From contig CM056743.1 of the NCBI GenBank assembly GCA_029851415.1, positions 124,650,305 to 124,714,304 on the forward strand: DNA of 64,000 nt. Direction: 5' to 3'. Positions within the stretch are counted from its first letter, which is position 1; each line of letters opens with the position of its first letter. This DNA is from Eretmocerus hayati (taxonomy: Eukaryota > Arthropoda > Insecta > Hymenoptera > Aphelinidae). Positions 37,189-48,900 of this stretch are shown here, one piece after another. The position numbers and the translations under genes were made by a program. Below the pieces are notes generated by a model. That model did no database searches, was not told where the DNA came from, and saw nothing but the letters and a program-made list of their open reading frames with translations.

Positions 37189-40100
37189 TCAATTAAGTTT
37201 CAGACTTTTCTTTTTTCTACTCCCAACAGCTGATTGACTTTTTCTTTTTTTGAGACTGTCGATTAGTTGGTCATTCTTTTTCTGACCTTTGTCATTCAGC
37301 TTTTTCTCTTTTTCTTTCAAACCTTTCATTTTAATGAGCATGTCTTCGCTCATGGGCTCAATAACTTTACCCATCTTAGTTTTCACTGAGGGCTGAATAA
37401 GCTTACTGAACGTTTTTTCAGGCACAAACTCACGTCCAATCGGAGCCCTTATGCTTGCCTCAAAATCTTGAACACTGGTGAACGGGAAAGGTAGCTCATT
37501 GACGAGATGACGCTTGATTTTCGGGCACTTCTCTTCGATGATAACGACATCACCTTTGTTTTCATCTCGTCGAGGAGCTTCTTTGGGGAATTTCAATATA
37601 AAGCGGCGTTTTTTCCGAGCTGACTGCTTGATGTCCTTACCACCCCAACTACCCCAACCTGGAAGTCTCAAATCCACATCCTCTGGTTGCGACTTCTTGA
37701 TCTGAAACGGCAAGTGAAAGTTGACTCTTTCAAGTTGTTTCAAGCAGGCGCGGATCCAGGGGAGGCGGTAGGGGCGATCGTCCCCTCTAAGGAAAAAAAT
37801 TTGCATGGGAGACTTGGGCAAACGCGCGCGCGACCGAAAAATTCCGTGAACCGCCCCCTCCAAGACCGGTCCCTGGATCCGCGCTTGGTTCCAGGATTTG
37901 GAAATTACTACAGGGCATGAACTTTGTTTTGGATTCAAACATGTAGCTGATGAATGAGATCAATGTAGCTGAGAGAAGTCATTATAACCCTTTGGATTGA
38001 AAATTGAGGTGAAACATTTGGTTGTGAGATATGATAATGCGAGGTATCACTGCTTGAGATAATTATAAGCCACTGTGGCAAGACTCACCTCTTCCTCTTT
38101 TTCTTTTCTGAATTCATCTACTACATCATCATCAGCAAAAGCCTCGCTGATCATCTGATTTTGCTCTTCATCTGCTTCACTATCATCCAAAATATCTCCT
38201 TCTCCTCCCGCTTCATCTGGTAGGAGAGTCTTGATGTGCTTGGGTTTCATACTTAAAAATTTATTAGGATCGATTTCCGTTGTTTTTGATTTTGATGTTC
38301 CATTGTAGTTAAGGTCAGTTAAACTACTTAATTTTGTGGTTTCGACATTTTCATTTGATGGATGGGATCTGGAACTTTCTTCAAGAGGCTTGTCAATCAC
38401 AGGCTTTATTGTTTGTTGACCTTTCAAACCTAATTTAGCTACATCATTGGCAGAATCACATTCCTCATTTGTTGTCATTTTTCGTTTTCTTTTCTTCTCA
38501 TTTGCTAACTCAGATTCAACATTGGTGAGTTTCTTCTTGATTTTTTCTTGTAATTTGGAGTCAAGAGAATCAAACATTTCATCAATGTCAATATCTTCTC
38601 GATTTCTTTTATTGTTCTTTGATTTCTTCTCTTCTTTTTGTTGTTGGAGAGGTATCTCACTTGTGATATTTTCCAGGCTTGTATTATCACTAATCACATC
38701 GACTGGACTAACTGACCAACTGGATGTACCTGATTTCCTTTTCATTGCTTTTTTTGTGTTTTTACTTTTAGGCTGTTTGATTCCAAGTTTGTTTTTCGAC
38801 GATTTCTCTAGCCTTTGGATTTGGGTGCTGGAGCAAACATCGCTACCTGACTTTTTGCTCACAAATACTTCATTTTCTCCAGATGTTTCAGAAAAGTTGT
38901 CATTTATAGGATCCTCCTCAATGACTGACACTACAGGATTTTTGCTTGCATCACAAGCTTCAAAAACAGGTACTTCAAACACTTTCTCAACTTCATTGAC
39001 ATTCTCACTACTTTTTGATGCATCTTCAGCAGGAGTGGCCTGGTTGACTCTATTTCGTTCATCCCAATATTTACGATATCCTTTGATAAATTCTTCAACT
39101 TCTGAACCAGTCTTGACTGCATTCATCCATGGATTTTCTTTATCACTACTCAGCACTTGCATTGATAGGTCTTGATCACAATCTTCATCATTACTATCAT
39201 CATCCTTCTTCACTTTCTGAGTTAATTCTCTGCTGATTGCCAATTGTTCTGCTAGTACTTGCCGACTCTGAGAATGGAATTAATCATTATTTTTGTGGTG
39301 CAGTTGGTGAAGATAATTCGAGATGGAGATAAGACAATCTGAGGTGACATTTATTTTTTTCCCAGTGCATCATGTTTCCAAGTGGAAATTTTAATGGAAA
39401 ATTATTCTTGGAGAATAAGAAGCAAAATAAAAAGGTGCACCAGCACGACGTGATTAATGGGTTTGTGAGAATCACAACTCATTACTTCTAAGGATTGATG
39501 TTATTAGTTTTAATTGAGATAAATCTCAAAAAATTCCGTAAAAGACTTTCATAGTAGTTGCGTGAGTCCAGAAATACTTTCTTTTGAAAGATTTGGCATG
39601 ACTTACTTCCTTGTCATACTTAGCTCGAACTTGTTTACTTTTAGCCCATTGCCCCGTGCTCTTGTGTCTCAAGGTCATTCGCTCTTCAGCTCTTGTCTTG
39701 TCAAGTTCCTCCAGTTTTTGTAAGGCAGCCTGGGGATCAGTCTTTTGCAACTCTTCAAATTCTTTCATGGTTTTCTTGATTCTTTCTCTTCGCTGAATCC
39801 TGTGGTATTTCTTACTCTTAATTTTATTTTGCCTATGTGCTTTTGCTTCCTTATAACTCTGTAAGAATGGGTACAGAATTAAGAGGTAATGAATGATTTT
39901 TTTCAACACAGATTGATGAAAGAACTCTTATGCAAGAGTCTGATTTAGAGGAAAATCTTTGTATGTTCTGACTATGAAAATATCCATGTGCCCTTTATGA
40001 AGTTTGGCTAGTTGGATGAACAAATATGAATAAGAGTCTAAGTAAAGAGTTCCTATATGAAGAGTCATGATTTCACTCAAACGTGGAGAGAAAGTGTTGT

Positions 40101-41243
40101 TTGATGTGTCATTAAATTGATTAAGAGAACATTGACACTTTTCACGATTTTTCTGAAAATCAGGGAGAAAAAGTTTTTTATTCTCCAAGTAGCTCTAGTG
40201 AAATCTTTTTTTGAATCATTCATTCACTTCCAGAAAATGCATGAGAAGGGACTTGAAAAAATTCTTACTTGTTGAGCTCTGAATTTCGCAGCTTCTTTTC
40301 TGCGCTCAAGAATTTCTTCCAGGGTCAGAGGAAATTCATCTTTAACTTCTTCAGGCTCCTCTTCTGGCTCTAGCTCTGCAAGTTTTTTCTCAAGCTCAGA
40401 CTGTATTCGAAATTTTTTTACATACTCCTCCGATGGGACTAATTTCATGGAAGACTGACTGATGGGAAAATTGACACATGCTGCCGTCCGATTTCTCGCG
40501 ATAATGCCAGTCCATTTACCAAGCTCTTTCTTTGTGTTTTCAAACCCAACAGTTCTTTTGATCTAGGATAAGAATTCAATTAATATTATCATCCATTGAG
40601 ATGTCACAAAAAATATAATCAACAGTAAAAACCTTTTCAGCGGCAGGTTTCTCCAAAGGTTTTGGTAATACTTTTGATTTTAGCCTTGCGGAATTGATTT
40701 TTTTGTTGAGTTCAGAATGATGGCCTTTCTTGCCTAGAGTCTTGGCCAAATCTTCAACAGTGACTGCATCTTTATCAGAGATTCCACTCTTGACTAGATG
40801 AAATTCAGAGACCTCTAAACTTGGTTCACTCCGTTCTGGTTTTCTGACTCTGTAAGTTATCAAATACTACAGGTTGAGAACTAAATTATATCATATTTTC
40901 GGAGTCTTGCTCCTAAATTTCAGCACATTAATACAGCAAGACAGGCACTTACAAGCTTTAAATTTATGTAAATATTTAAGGGGAAAAGATCACCAGCATA
41001 ATCTCATTTGAGAGTAAAATTGCACTACTTACTAAGAAGAAAAAAAGAATGAAATAATCAGAAGAACATGAAAGTGGCAGTCAATTGATGTTCAACCGTA
41101 TTGTTTATTCGAGAATAACCTAAAAAGTAATGTCTATTGCCATACCTTTGCCCTTTATCCAGCTGCCTCACAGCATCAGTAAGCTTCGAGTGGTTTTCAG
41201 AGACTTCTTGATCACTATCATAATCGAGTTCTAAGTCACTCAT
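37189..41243 (-). CDS. Utp14: UTP14, U3 snoRNA-associated SSU processome protein
   Basis: UTP14 is a nucleolar component of the small-subunit processome, which acts in 18S rRNA maturation and, in yeast, activates the helicase Dhr1. Coding exons are 41243-41146, 40849-40633, 40562-40269, 39858-39607, 39267-38089 and 37701-37189. All joins are in phase and give 850 aa. The N-terminus is acidic. The family core follows with ERSEPSLEVSEF, IKRTVGFENTKKELGKWTGI and a long charged helix (SYKEAKAHRQNKIKSKKYHR, then ERIKKTMKEFEELQ, then RMTLRHKSTGQWAKSKQ, residues 204-287). A low-complexity acidic and Lys-rich middle region fills exon 5 (288-680). The C-terminal part has the diagnostic LPGWGSWGG near 693-701 and a basic end. 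The exon 2 donor (AAG/GTTTTT) is weak but phase-correct. It ends next to GET1 with 0.8 kb between stops. Confidence 0.94.
37748..37884. mobile_element. 137-bp GC-rich MITE in the last UTP14 intron
   Basis: GCGCGGATCCAGGG at the left is perfectly repeated in inverse at 37871-37884. The interior (GGGCGATCGTCCCC, CGCGCGCGACC) is far richer in G and C than the surrounding intron, which suggests an outside origin. It sits in the intron 38088-37702, between exon 5 and the exon carrying the GWGSWGG motif. The minus-strand open frame upstream of exon 6 runs through it by chance. Confidence 0.7.
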
Positions 41244-42841
41244 GTTGAATTTTACTAAATTTCATTAATTTTCCGGCACAATAATAGCACGTGTTGGCCG
41301 GTCGCGATTTCGGCGGTGGCAAACAGTGGCAAACAGTAGCAAAGTTCAGTCTCATTGTCGTCTGCTAGTGAGCGAATGCTGGATGGTTGCATACCGACGG
41401 GCGTAAGCAAAAACGCGGAGTTTCGGAATTTTCGCTTCAAGAATTTCAATTCATTAAAGCAGAACCTTCTATACAATTATGGCGGTTTCTCCTAAAACGA
41501 TTCTTTTTAGTGATTATTGCTATTGAAAAAAATTAATTTTGACATACTGTGCGAGAAAGTAACTTTTCCGCACTGATTTTCCACTTTCTCTCACAGTTTG
41601 TCAAAAAATAGTATTCGATACACGGGTGTAAAACTTATTTTTCCACCCTCGTATCGAAATGTACTATTAAGGTAAGAGTACCCAACTTGCCCCCATATGC
41701 CGATCTATCAGAAATATGGGCTCTTGTCTTGTTGACCTTCCCGCCAACTTTTTTCGAGTTTGCTATGTTAAAATATGAGAAAATAAGTGGTTTGGATCAA
41801 CCTTATTTTCTTGAAAATTTCAAAAGATTCATCCAGGGCTTCGAGCGTGATTACTCAGCTAAGAAATTACCGAGGAAATTGCGTTCAGTAAGACCACGAT
41901 GCCAAATTTTTTTACTCCGACCAATCTCAACGTATCTTAGCGCGATTGATTCCTTGTTTCAAGAGCTTAGAAATTCGCTTTTCAGAGATGCAAAACTTGG
42001 ATTTGGAGCAATTGTGCGACCAAAACACGGAGATGATTTGTGAAACAAGAAGGCCAACATTTAAATACCCAACATGCCCTCATATGGTTATTCCGAAATG
42101 TCGTGTAATCACGACTTTCTTACCACTTACAACGAAATAAGTCGGAAAAAGTGGTTTGAGTCGGCGTAAAGTCTCATAGATAAGGTTGCCCGGCGATGAA
42201 AACGGATGGAAACGATTTCTTAAAGAATAGAAACGCGAGTTGGGTGCCCATTGAGGGAATTAACCCTTAATTATTAACGTGGTAAACTTTTCGCACACTC
42301 AAAATTTCGTTTGCGTCTGAAACGTTGAAACTTCCGTTTCGCGTTTCGGGACTTGAATTAATGTAAATTGATATTTTGGCGTGCTTTTATGGATGTAACC
42401 TTTGAAAACAGTTTTAAACGATTTTCTGTTTAGATATAAATAAATTAAACGCCAAAATGCCATCGTCGGTAGAAGTGAAAACGTCGATTTTTAAGAATAT
42501 TCACCCAAACTAAACTACAGTTGTTTATTCAAGATCTATTTATTACAACAAAATCATTCTGAAAGTGAAATTAGCAACTTTTGACTTAATTTTTAACATC
42601 AGCTCAACCTCAAGAAGTGACTCTATTGAAAAACTTTTCAGGAAAATTCAGGAACTCCCTACCAAACGGAAAATATGTCTATACTGTTTCTTAGGTAGTT
42701 GAGCTTTGAGAAAATAATTTTTTCGTGTCACTAACTGCGCTGGTTTCTGAAAATTCGATGGATTTAACCAAGTCTACTACGTTAGTTGGAGTGTAACTTT
42801 ATTTCACGTTAGTAATTGAGGCTTGAGACAGCTCGACTTCA
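41244..42841. other. UTP14 upstream region with a decayed repeat
   Basis: The UTP14 promoter should lie at 41244-41500. From about 41670 to 42140, two phrases of the type ACCCAACTTGCCCCCATATG and ACCCAACATGCCCTCATATG stand about 380 bp apart in the same orientation, suggesting a repeat-derived segment. The plus-strand frame 41687-42043 (118 codons) begins within it. I recognise no protein family in that frame and do not call a gene. Confidence 0.35.
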
Positions 42842-43453
42842 CCCACCAAACAGTGAATGTTACCTCAACGTTTCTGGAACGTTGCAATCGCAACCTTGGA
42901 CCGTTCCGTAAATGGTTGGAAACCCCGTTGATGGAACGTTTGAGCAACGTAAAATGTCTACGAAATGTGTCTGTTGTCTCAAAGTTTCCAGCACGTTTCT
43001 GGGACGTTTCAACGGTTTTTCAAACGTTGCACGAACGTTTCCGAGATGATTCTTGTGCAAGCAAGACTTAGAAAATTTTTTGTTAAATAAATAAATAAAT
43101 TGTTTCTAAAATTATGTGTCTCGCAAACTCGCAAGCTATCAGCTCCATCCCCGTTCAATCCCATCGATTGCGCTCAATCAGAAACATACCCACTTAGTAC
43201 AAGAAAGACGGCGAGATTGTGCTTAAATGCAACAAGCGCCAATTAACAACAATTTATAAGAAAAAATTCATTTATTTATTTATATTCGCAACGTCCAGGA
43301 ACGTGCTGGGAACGTTGAGACAACAGATATCTCGTAGACATTTTACGTTGCTCAAACGTTCCACCAACGGGGTTTCCGACTATTTATGGAACGTTCCAAG
43401 GTTGCAATCGCAACGTTCCAGAAACGTTCAGGCAACATTCACTGTTTGGTGGG
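42842..43453. mobile_element. 612-bp palindrome made of AACGTT-rich arms
   Basis: CCCACCAAACAGTGAATGTT at the left and its inverse at 43434-43453 begin arms of roughly 180 bp. The arms are packed with variants of AACGTTCC, GGAACGTT and CAACGTT spaced by about 10-30 bp, and pair with each other. The middle is AT-rich and unrelated. No open frame of significance exists; those printed over it (42823-43071, 43219-43491) are produced by the repeat. Confidence 0.7.
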
Positions 43454-44608
43454 CAGCTGATCAAAATTATACGTACTTGAGCTCATTTTGAAGATCTTAA
43501 GACAAGCTTTGAATGAGTTAAAGTACGTTGAAAAATATTGAAACTGGCCAAAGTTATTGAGAAAATGGCTCAATGGGAAAGTTGCGTACACTTAATTTAA
43601 TTACATATCTATTATAGCGAATCTGCTCATATGTGGATTAGAGAGCTTTCATCGAGGCAATTATCAGTCATTCATCTTCTATAGGGGTTCATGATGGCTT
43701 CAAAAGATGATATTGAATATCGTCACTTGCATAATAATTAGAGAGATAGTGCTGAAAGCTCAACTAATTTTGCTAAGTTGATTCTCTGCTCAAAAGCCAT
43801 ATGCAATGCACATCCAGCGAAATGATTAGATATGTCCACAAAGAAACCAATCAATCGACAACTCGAACTCTTCATTAAAACTTGGTACCCTATGCTAGTT
43901 TCGTGATTACAATTAAGGTGTTATTTTGTGGTAAGTTTTTCATTCCACACTTCTACTTCTATGTGTCTAGGATTACAACTATTTACCATACCCCCTTCTT
44001 GAAAATCGAATTTCTTAATAGTCTGAAACTAATTTGGCATGATATACTTACCATACATTATATTAGATGTGATAACTATAGACTTAATAATTATAAATTA
44101 CGATCTCCTGGTTACCTATCAGACCAGGTTCAACAGAATCAGCCACAGAGATGTTCCTCAACTTTGTAAACTAAATAGCCCGAGCAATTGGAATTATTTT
44201 TGCCACACTTGCCTGCATTGTGCAGACGTTGGTAATCTTTGGTTCCGTGGAATTAATGAGCTGCTCTACGATCTACAAATTAACCGGAAAAGGGTCGATT
44301 CAAGTGTTTACATATTGTAAAGAAATGAAGAATTCGGACAATAGTTTCCATCTGATTCGACATTTTTATTCATTTTTTGGATAAACATTGATAAAAAATC
44401 ATTTAAACAATCATAGCGAGTCTATTTCAAAGTCTTTTATGGTTCTGAGAAAATCTTGCGATGAATTTATTGTCATGTATAGAAGTGTTCTCTATCATGT
44501 GCTACTATTTTTTATGTTCATAAATAGTACTCTGCAAATTCTTCGTAAACGCTCTACACCATGCAAACGTTTCTGTCATTTGCCTCACCCTGGTAACGAA
44601 ATTTCACA
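43454..44608. other. Intergenic, no feature recognised
   Basis: AT-rich spacer between two palindromic elements. It contains only unassigned short open frames such as 43882-44169. Confidence 0.35.
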
Positions 44609-45705
44609 TACAGTACCTCCCAAAATTAATGGATCATGCATGGTCTCACTGAATCCATGATAACTTCGAACCCCTCCATCGTATGAGAATTTTGAGCAGA
44701 AGATCTTGGAGATCACAAAAATCTATCGATTCATTTGTCTCAGACATTTTTTAAGGGCTTTTTGAGAACCCGTAATCGGCATTGAAAATCTAGAAAAAAT
44801 TCTTCTCCAGTGGATCACTTACAACTTTGACGGGAAAGGTCGGATCACAAAAATTCTCACGCGATCTTGTAGCTCGTTTTAAAACCTGCAATTTCCTCTT
44901 TGTAAAGTTTCCTGTACAACCTTTCCTGTGCAAGTAACGAGCTTGGCGAAAAAAGTTTGTATAACATAGGCTGCTTATGGAGATACCGACCCTGGCACCT
45001 GTTCCATTCCCTTTCGCTCTATTCTGGTGCAAAATTGAATGGAAAAAATATCATGGCACATGATTTCGACGTTGAATGATCTCATCTTTCAGAAAAATGA
45101 ATCAAATTTTGTCTCAGATTTAAGGTGACAACGACTTTTCAATTTTTGTTATGAAAACTGATTTATTCCATGTTTTGGCCGTCCATGTTATATTTGAGAC
45201 AAAATCTGATAGAATATTCTGAAAGAAGAAATGATTTCACGTCGAAATGATGTGACGTGATATTTTTTTAATGGATTTTTGCACTAGAATAGAGCAAGAC
45301 GAAACGAAATAGGTACCAGCTTCGGGATCTCCATAAGCACCTTATGTTAATACAAAGTTTTCTTTCGGAGCTCGTAAGTCAGACGGGAAGGATCGTACAA
45401 AAATTTTACAAGGGATCAAATTTTTAGATTTTTGAACGATCTACAAGATCCCGTGAGAATTTTTGTGATCCGACCTTCCCCGTCAAAGTCATAGGTGATC
45501 CACTGAAGAAGAATTTTTTTAGATTTTCAATGTCGATTACGGGCACTCAAAAAGCACTTGAGAAATATTTGAAACACATGAATCGATAGACTCTTTTCAG
45601 ATCTTGGAGACCCTTTTTTCGAAATTTCCATACAATGAAGGAGTTCGAAGTTATCATGGATTTAGTGAGACCATGCATGATCCATTAATTTTGGATGGTA
45701 CTGTA
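44609..45705. mobile_element. 1.1-kb foldback element with Tc1/mariner-like ends
   Basis: Both ends read CAGTACCTCCCAAAATTAAT or a close variant inside a TA dinucleotide, and about 400 bp of each arm pair. Examples are TGCATGGTCTCACTGAATCC with its inverse at about 45655-45680, and AGGTCGGATCACAAAAATTC with its inverse near 45450-45475. A second pairing level lies inside, near 44930-45020 and 45290-45370. No transposase is encoded. The TA flanks and CAGT start resemble Tc1/mariner derivatives. Confidence 0.65.
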
Positions 45706-45966
45706 CATCATTTTTGCAATCGAGTATTCAATATGAGAACTATTCCATGCAAGGTCTGCTGCCTTAGCGGTATTGACATCCTACTTAGAATTGAGTTGTA
45801 CGATTGGTTGAAGATCGAATCTCAGAATTCGACTCATGGATTTTATCGACTGTTGTCTGTTACTGTAATGGGATTTTTCCGTACAATAATAAGACTGTAT
45901 GACAAATCATCACGCCAATACAACTTTACACGATAGTTTCTAAACTATTTACAGAAATCCATCAAT

Positions 45967-48900
45967 TTATGGTCGTTGGTATGTGTATGGCTTCCCATAT
46001 GGTCCGATCTTTAGGTGATTCTTCTCTTGTCTAAGTTTCTGGAAGTAGCTGTAGACGACAAACCAAAAGTATCCGTAGACCACTGTAAAAGGAAAGAATT
46101 CAATCATTGGACGTGTTCCCACTTCAACAACTGTGTGGCAAAATTAGAAAATGGAATCGATACTCACAAACGACGATAGTGCCACCAATTAGAAACGTAA
46201 AGCCATAAAGATAACGGTTCACCTCCATATCGTTAAGCAGCAAACTGATTGACGTGTATAATACGCTTACGAACAAGCTGATGATAAGTAATATGCCCAA
46301 AGCTACCCAAGGCAAAATCATTACCGTGCTCCTCTGAAGAATATGATTATGAATCAAGATTCTCAAATCTGAATGATATGATCGATTGAAAAATGTTATT
46401 GACGAATAAATGGAAATGAAACTCACCTTCAAAGCACCAACGATCATCAATATTGTGATCAAGATGGTCATTATGAGGTTGATTGTGTATATAATTTTGA
46501 CTATCGATACATCAACGTCGAATGTAATGTTCCTCCAGCGGACATCATCTAGTGTGTGGACCAACACTATTGTGATAATTGCTAGAAGCTGGAATAGGAA
46601 AAGTATGCGTTGAGGTTCAGTTTGAGTTTCCGAAATTCAACTTTCAACTCGACTTTACGCCTTTCAGAGCTACGACAAGGAATACTTATTGCCCAGTCTG
46701 CACTTTGGCAATACTAACATACCAAAGAGTCACTCACAGCGATTCGAACGATTGCATGCACGCAAAATTAGAAAGATAGAAATTTGGTAGAATTTTAATA
46801 AGACTTTTCTCATTTTTCCATTATAAAATCTTTGTGGACCGAAACAACTCCTCGTAGAAGACATACAAGTAAAATTATGACTTTTAATTCTAGATAGCTC
46901 TACTGAATAAGATCATTATACAATTAATGTAGTCTAGTAATTAATCTAAATTAAAAACTATTTCAACGGCGGCAGGGAACGGCGGAAGTTATCGCAAAAT
47001 TCATCAGAACTTTTAGTCAGAGCCGCAGCAGTGGCTTGATGATAAGTCTCATTTGTTTAGTAAATCTAAATAATGACGTATATTGGAATTATCTAGAAAA
47101 AGAGAGTTCGTTTGGACTACATTTTTTAAAAATCATTCTATGCGTTAATCTAAATATTGATCGTGTCATCAATCATGATGACAAGACAGAAAGTGAATTA
47201 TGAAACTTGATCGTATCCTCTATTTTCTCCAGACTTTACGCCAAGAAGCTGAGGATTAGTACTACAGGATACCCCTTTTACGGACGAAAAAATTTTCGTC
47301 TCAACAAGTAGCTGCAACAATACAAAACTCGTAATTCTATTTTGTCTTACTAAATGGTTAATTACACTTTACAGCTTTTGGTGTTACTTTTTTCAATTGA
47401 ATTGAATAGCTCTTTGACTCCAAGCAGACGTTATTCCGATTAGTAGAATGGTTATAAGCAATTAAAAATCCATTCTCTGAATCCAAATGAGAGCTGTAAA
47501 TTGTCTTCGCTTCGACAACGTGATGGATGAAAACATCAGGTCACCCAATCGTTGAAGAAAGATATGTTATACTTGGTGAGAGTAGGGCTTACTATTGTGG
47601 ATACTCCGCTGAAGATAGTTCCGAATTTGAGCGAATAACATCCGCAACAGCTTGTTAGTTGAAATCTGCAAAATAATAATAGTTCAAAATACTATAATTG
47701 TCAACAATTAGGGACTCTGATTTCTCAAAGATTTAGAATAGAACAATTTTGAATGATAAAAGATTCAATGATTGACATTTTCCGAGTTTTGATGCAGATT
47801 TTCATGGCCATTCTAGTCCTTAAATTGTACAGAGATCAAGCAATACTTACAAGCCCAGATGAGCTCATTCGTTGGATGCCATGAAATTCCTATCATTCAG
47901 TTGGGTAATTATAGTGAGTGATCAACTGGGATTATCCGATTCGTAACACGTTGGGAGACATCTTCAGTCAAGTATTTACTTTTATCATTAATTAGTTGTA
48001 AACGTTTTCAATGATGAGTTTTCTATACAAAATTTTCCATATACAAGGCGCTATATGTATCATACATATTTATGAATCGTTTTTAAAGTTTATCGAAGAC
48101 ACCTAAAATCTGAAGTTCACGATTATTTGATTTTCACTTTCACGACTCTTCACAAAAATTCCTTCAAATCCTTCCAAATTCACTATCCGGCGCTCTAAAC
48201 TTACTTACTATCGAGTATACGAGTTGTTCTGAATATGATTGATTTTGGCGTCAATTGAAACTGAGTTTAAGCTGAGGACCAAAATGCATTTTTGAATCAT
48301 AGAAACCAAAGTCTCTCGTCAACACGAAAATATTAAATAACGAAAAAATAGTGCTCATGACCCCGTTTCCCATGAGAGACAAATTTCGAGTCGCCAAGAT
48401 GCGAGCGTCCAGCCGTGCCAGCCAAATGGCCAACGAATTAAGATCACTTTGTGTAGAAATTTCCCAAAATATCAAATGAGTTCATGATCAATGGGCGACT
48501 CTCTTTCTCTGCCTCTTCTTGTTTTGTAATCTTGAACTTTCTGATGAATAACAGGGGATACACGTGATGGTGCATGAATTAAAATTATTCTTAGTGTTTG
48601 ATAGGCGAAGAAATAATATAGACACTAAACTTGAGCTTTGATTGAAATGTATTCTCAGAAATTAAGTCTCCAGTGCAATGTATAGTAAGCTGCTGATTTC
48701 AAATCAAATGGCACGTTTTGAGGATTATTCTATCAAAATTCAATTGAAGAATTCATATTTTAGTATTAGACGTTTGGAGAAATTGAGTAATTATGAAAAA
48801 GGAGGCTTCGCCCCAACTAGAATAATCTTTTAGAGTGGTGAGTGAATGATCATTCATGCAGATGAACGTGATAATGAGGTTGTGAGTAATGTTGGTATCG

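Noticed and set aside
37189..37938. UTP14 final exon extended upstream to 37938
   Set aside because: The open frame upstream of 37701 runs through a MITE and is intronic. Splicing at 37701 joins in phase with the donor at 38089, and the read-through from exon 5 meets a stop at 38047.
38447..39175. 242-codon open frame on the plus strand
   Set aside because: It is exactly antisense to the large UTP14 exon 5. Its Ser/Phe/Leu-rich content is the mirror of Glu/Lys/Asp codons, and no independent motif exists.
41687..42043. 118-codon plus-strand frame upstream of UTP14
   Set aside because: It starts within a segment that looks repeat-derived and resembles no family that I know.
47866..47893. Alternative first exon of the tetraspan gene
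   Set aside because: The ATG frame meets a TGA after five codons, and the other in-frame ATG ends in the wrong phase for exon 2.
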